Below, piece after piece: positions 37,875 to 38,500 of a DNA stretch of 38,500 bases; within the stretch, counting starts at the first letter, position 1, and every line of letters starts with the position of its first letter. The notes beneath the pieces are model-generated. The model ran no database searches. It was not told where the DNA came from and saw only the letters and a list, made by a program, of their open reading frames with translations. The position numbers were made by a program, and so were the translations under genes. This stretch comes from Symbiodinium natans (lineage: Eukaryota > Sar > Dinophyceae > Suessiales > Symbiodiniaceae). The stretch lies in the NCBI GenBank assembly GCA_905221605.1, contig CAJNDS010002417.1, forward strand, positions 374,001 to 412,500, given 5' to 3'.

Positions 37875-38019
37875 TGTGAAGAGAGCTTAGACAAAGACTC
37901 TGCCACAACGTGTGGCTCCAGACGCTTTGCCAGTCAAAAGAGTGGCCGCGGCCCAGTGCACTGTAGAGTGAGAACTTTGAGAGCTGAGGTGTAGACTTTG
38001 GCTACCTCGCAATTTCGCA
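37875..38019 (+). repeat. 3' LTR, shortened
   Basis: Matches the 5' LTR from TGTGAAGA to TTTCGCA, but lacks about 46 bp between GCTGAGGT and GTAGACTTTGG. Confidence 0.7.
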
Positions 38020-38065
38020 GGGCTGCCTGCTGAATGCCCTGATATCGTAAACTTGCTGGGAGTTC

Positions 38066-38116
38066 CCTGTACTCCAAACCCTACAGCCCTAAACCCTAGA
38101 ACTAGACCCTAAACCC
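38066..38116 (-). repeat. Degenerate (CCCTAAA)n array
   Basis: A few CCCTAAA units broken by CTACAG and CTAGAA. Confidence 0.6.
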
Positions 38117-38500
38117 ATTCCGGCTCTGAACTTCCTAACCTGACCTTAGCTCAGCCCACAAGGGTGATGCCTTCGTCGCGACAGTTCGTCTCCAGCAAGA
38201 GGAGGTTGGCAGTTGCGTCTTTCCATCACCCATCCTATCCCGTCGTGTCCTGGTAACAATTGACAGTACAAGTTCAGAGAGTCGTGAAGAATGCAGGACA
38301 CCACCTCCACACCCGGAGAGGAGGCCAGGTGTGAGTTAGATTGTGCACGCAGCCTGAAATTCTACGGATGTCTGTGATTTTCAATCTGGAAGTTTTGACT
38401 TTTCCTCGGCACTTTCAAGGCCCCCCCACGCACGAATGCCAAACATTTCTCTGCCTGGGTTGCCTGTGAGTGTGTTGCTTTTTCGGACCTAAACCCTAAG

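Larger units (their letters stand above)
34639..38019 (+). mobile_element. Decayed copia-like LTR retrotransposon
   Basis: Direct repeats of 196 bp (34,639-34,834) and about 145 bp (37,875-38,019), both running TGTGAAGA to TTTCGCA, flank broken gag, protease and integrase segments in the order of Ty1/copia elements. The right repeat lacks about 46 bp present in the left. No reverse transcriptase or RNase H was recognised, so the copy is internally deleted as well as frameshifted. No clean target duplication was found at its edges. Confidence 0.7.

Overview
The window looks like nuclear DNA of a dinoflagellate (Symbiodiniaceae/Suessiales-like). This is an inference. It rests on about 28 interstitial (TTTAGGG)n / (CCCTAAA)n arrays in both orientations, many microsatellites and minisatellites, very low coding density, degraded LTR-retrotransposon pieces, and short cysteine-rich open segments that look like single exons of a many-exon gene. 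No rRNA, tRNA, CRISPR or bacterial operon was recognised.

The centre of the window (14,165-25,273) is the main find. It is a GC-rich mobile element made of three head-to-tail units of about 3.6 kb, bounded and separated by four copies of a 268-269 bp block. Each unit carries two long intronless genes on the minus strand, in the order Rep then transposase. Rep (472 aa) has an N-terminal hydrophobic helix, a J-domain-like segment with HPD, an HUH endonuclease domain and a superfamily 3 helicase with the look of CRESS-DNA (geminivirus-like) Rep proteins. The second gene is a Tc1/mariner/IS630-type DD34E transposase. An array of 20-bp iteron-like repeats and a GC-rich hairpin lie between the two genes. 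The whole array is bounded by imperfect inverted repeats of about 28 bp and by TA on both sides, as expected for a Tc1/mariner insertion. My reading is that one element combines rolling-circle-type replication (Rep, iterons, head-to-tail units) with cut-and-paste insertion (DD34E enzyme, terminal inverted repeats, TA). All three Rep copies and two of the three transposase copies are intact; the third transposase has a shifted C-terminus.

Left flank (1-14,164): telomere-like arrays, a large GTGTACGG/GTGTATACGG minisatellite (11.85-12.5 kb), microsatellites, two MITE-like elements, and a scatter of plus-strand cysteine-rich segments (C-x-C-G and GE-x-x-C modules), several bordered by AG and GT splice-like dinucleotides. 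These may be exons of one repetitive secreted-type protein or of tandem paralogues.

Right flank (25,274-38,500): more telomere-like arrays, including a (TTTAGGG)n-(CCCTAAA)n inverted junction of the kind left by end-to-end telomere fusion; a minus-strand retroviral-type integrase remnant; an AT-rich island; and, at 34,639-38,019, a decayed copia-like LTR retrotransposon with TG...CA LTRs, an initiator-Met-tRNA-like primer site, broken gag, protease and integrase, and a striking excess of the pentamer ACTTT.

All calls come from reading the sequence; no database search was run.
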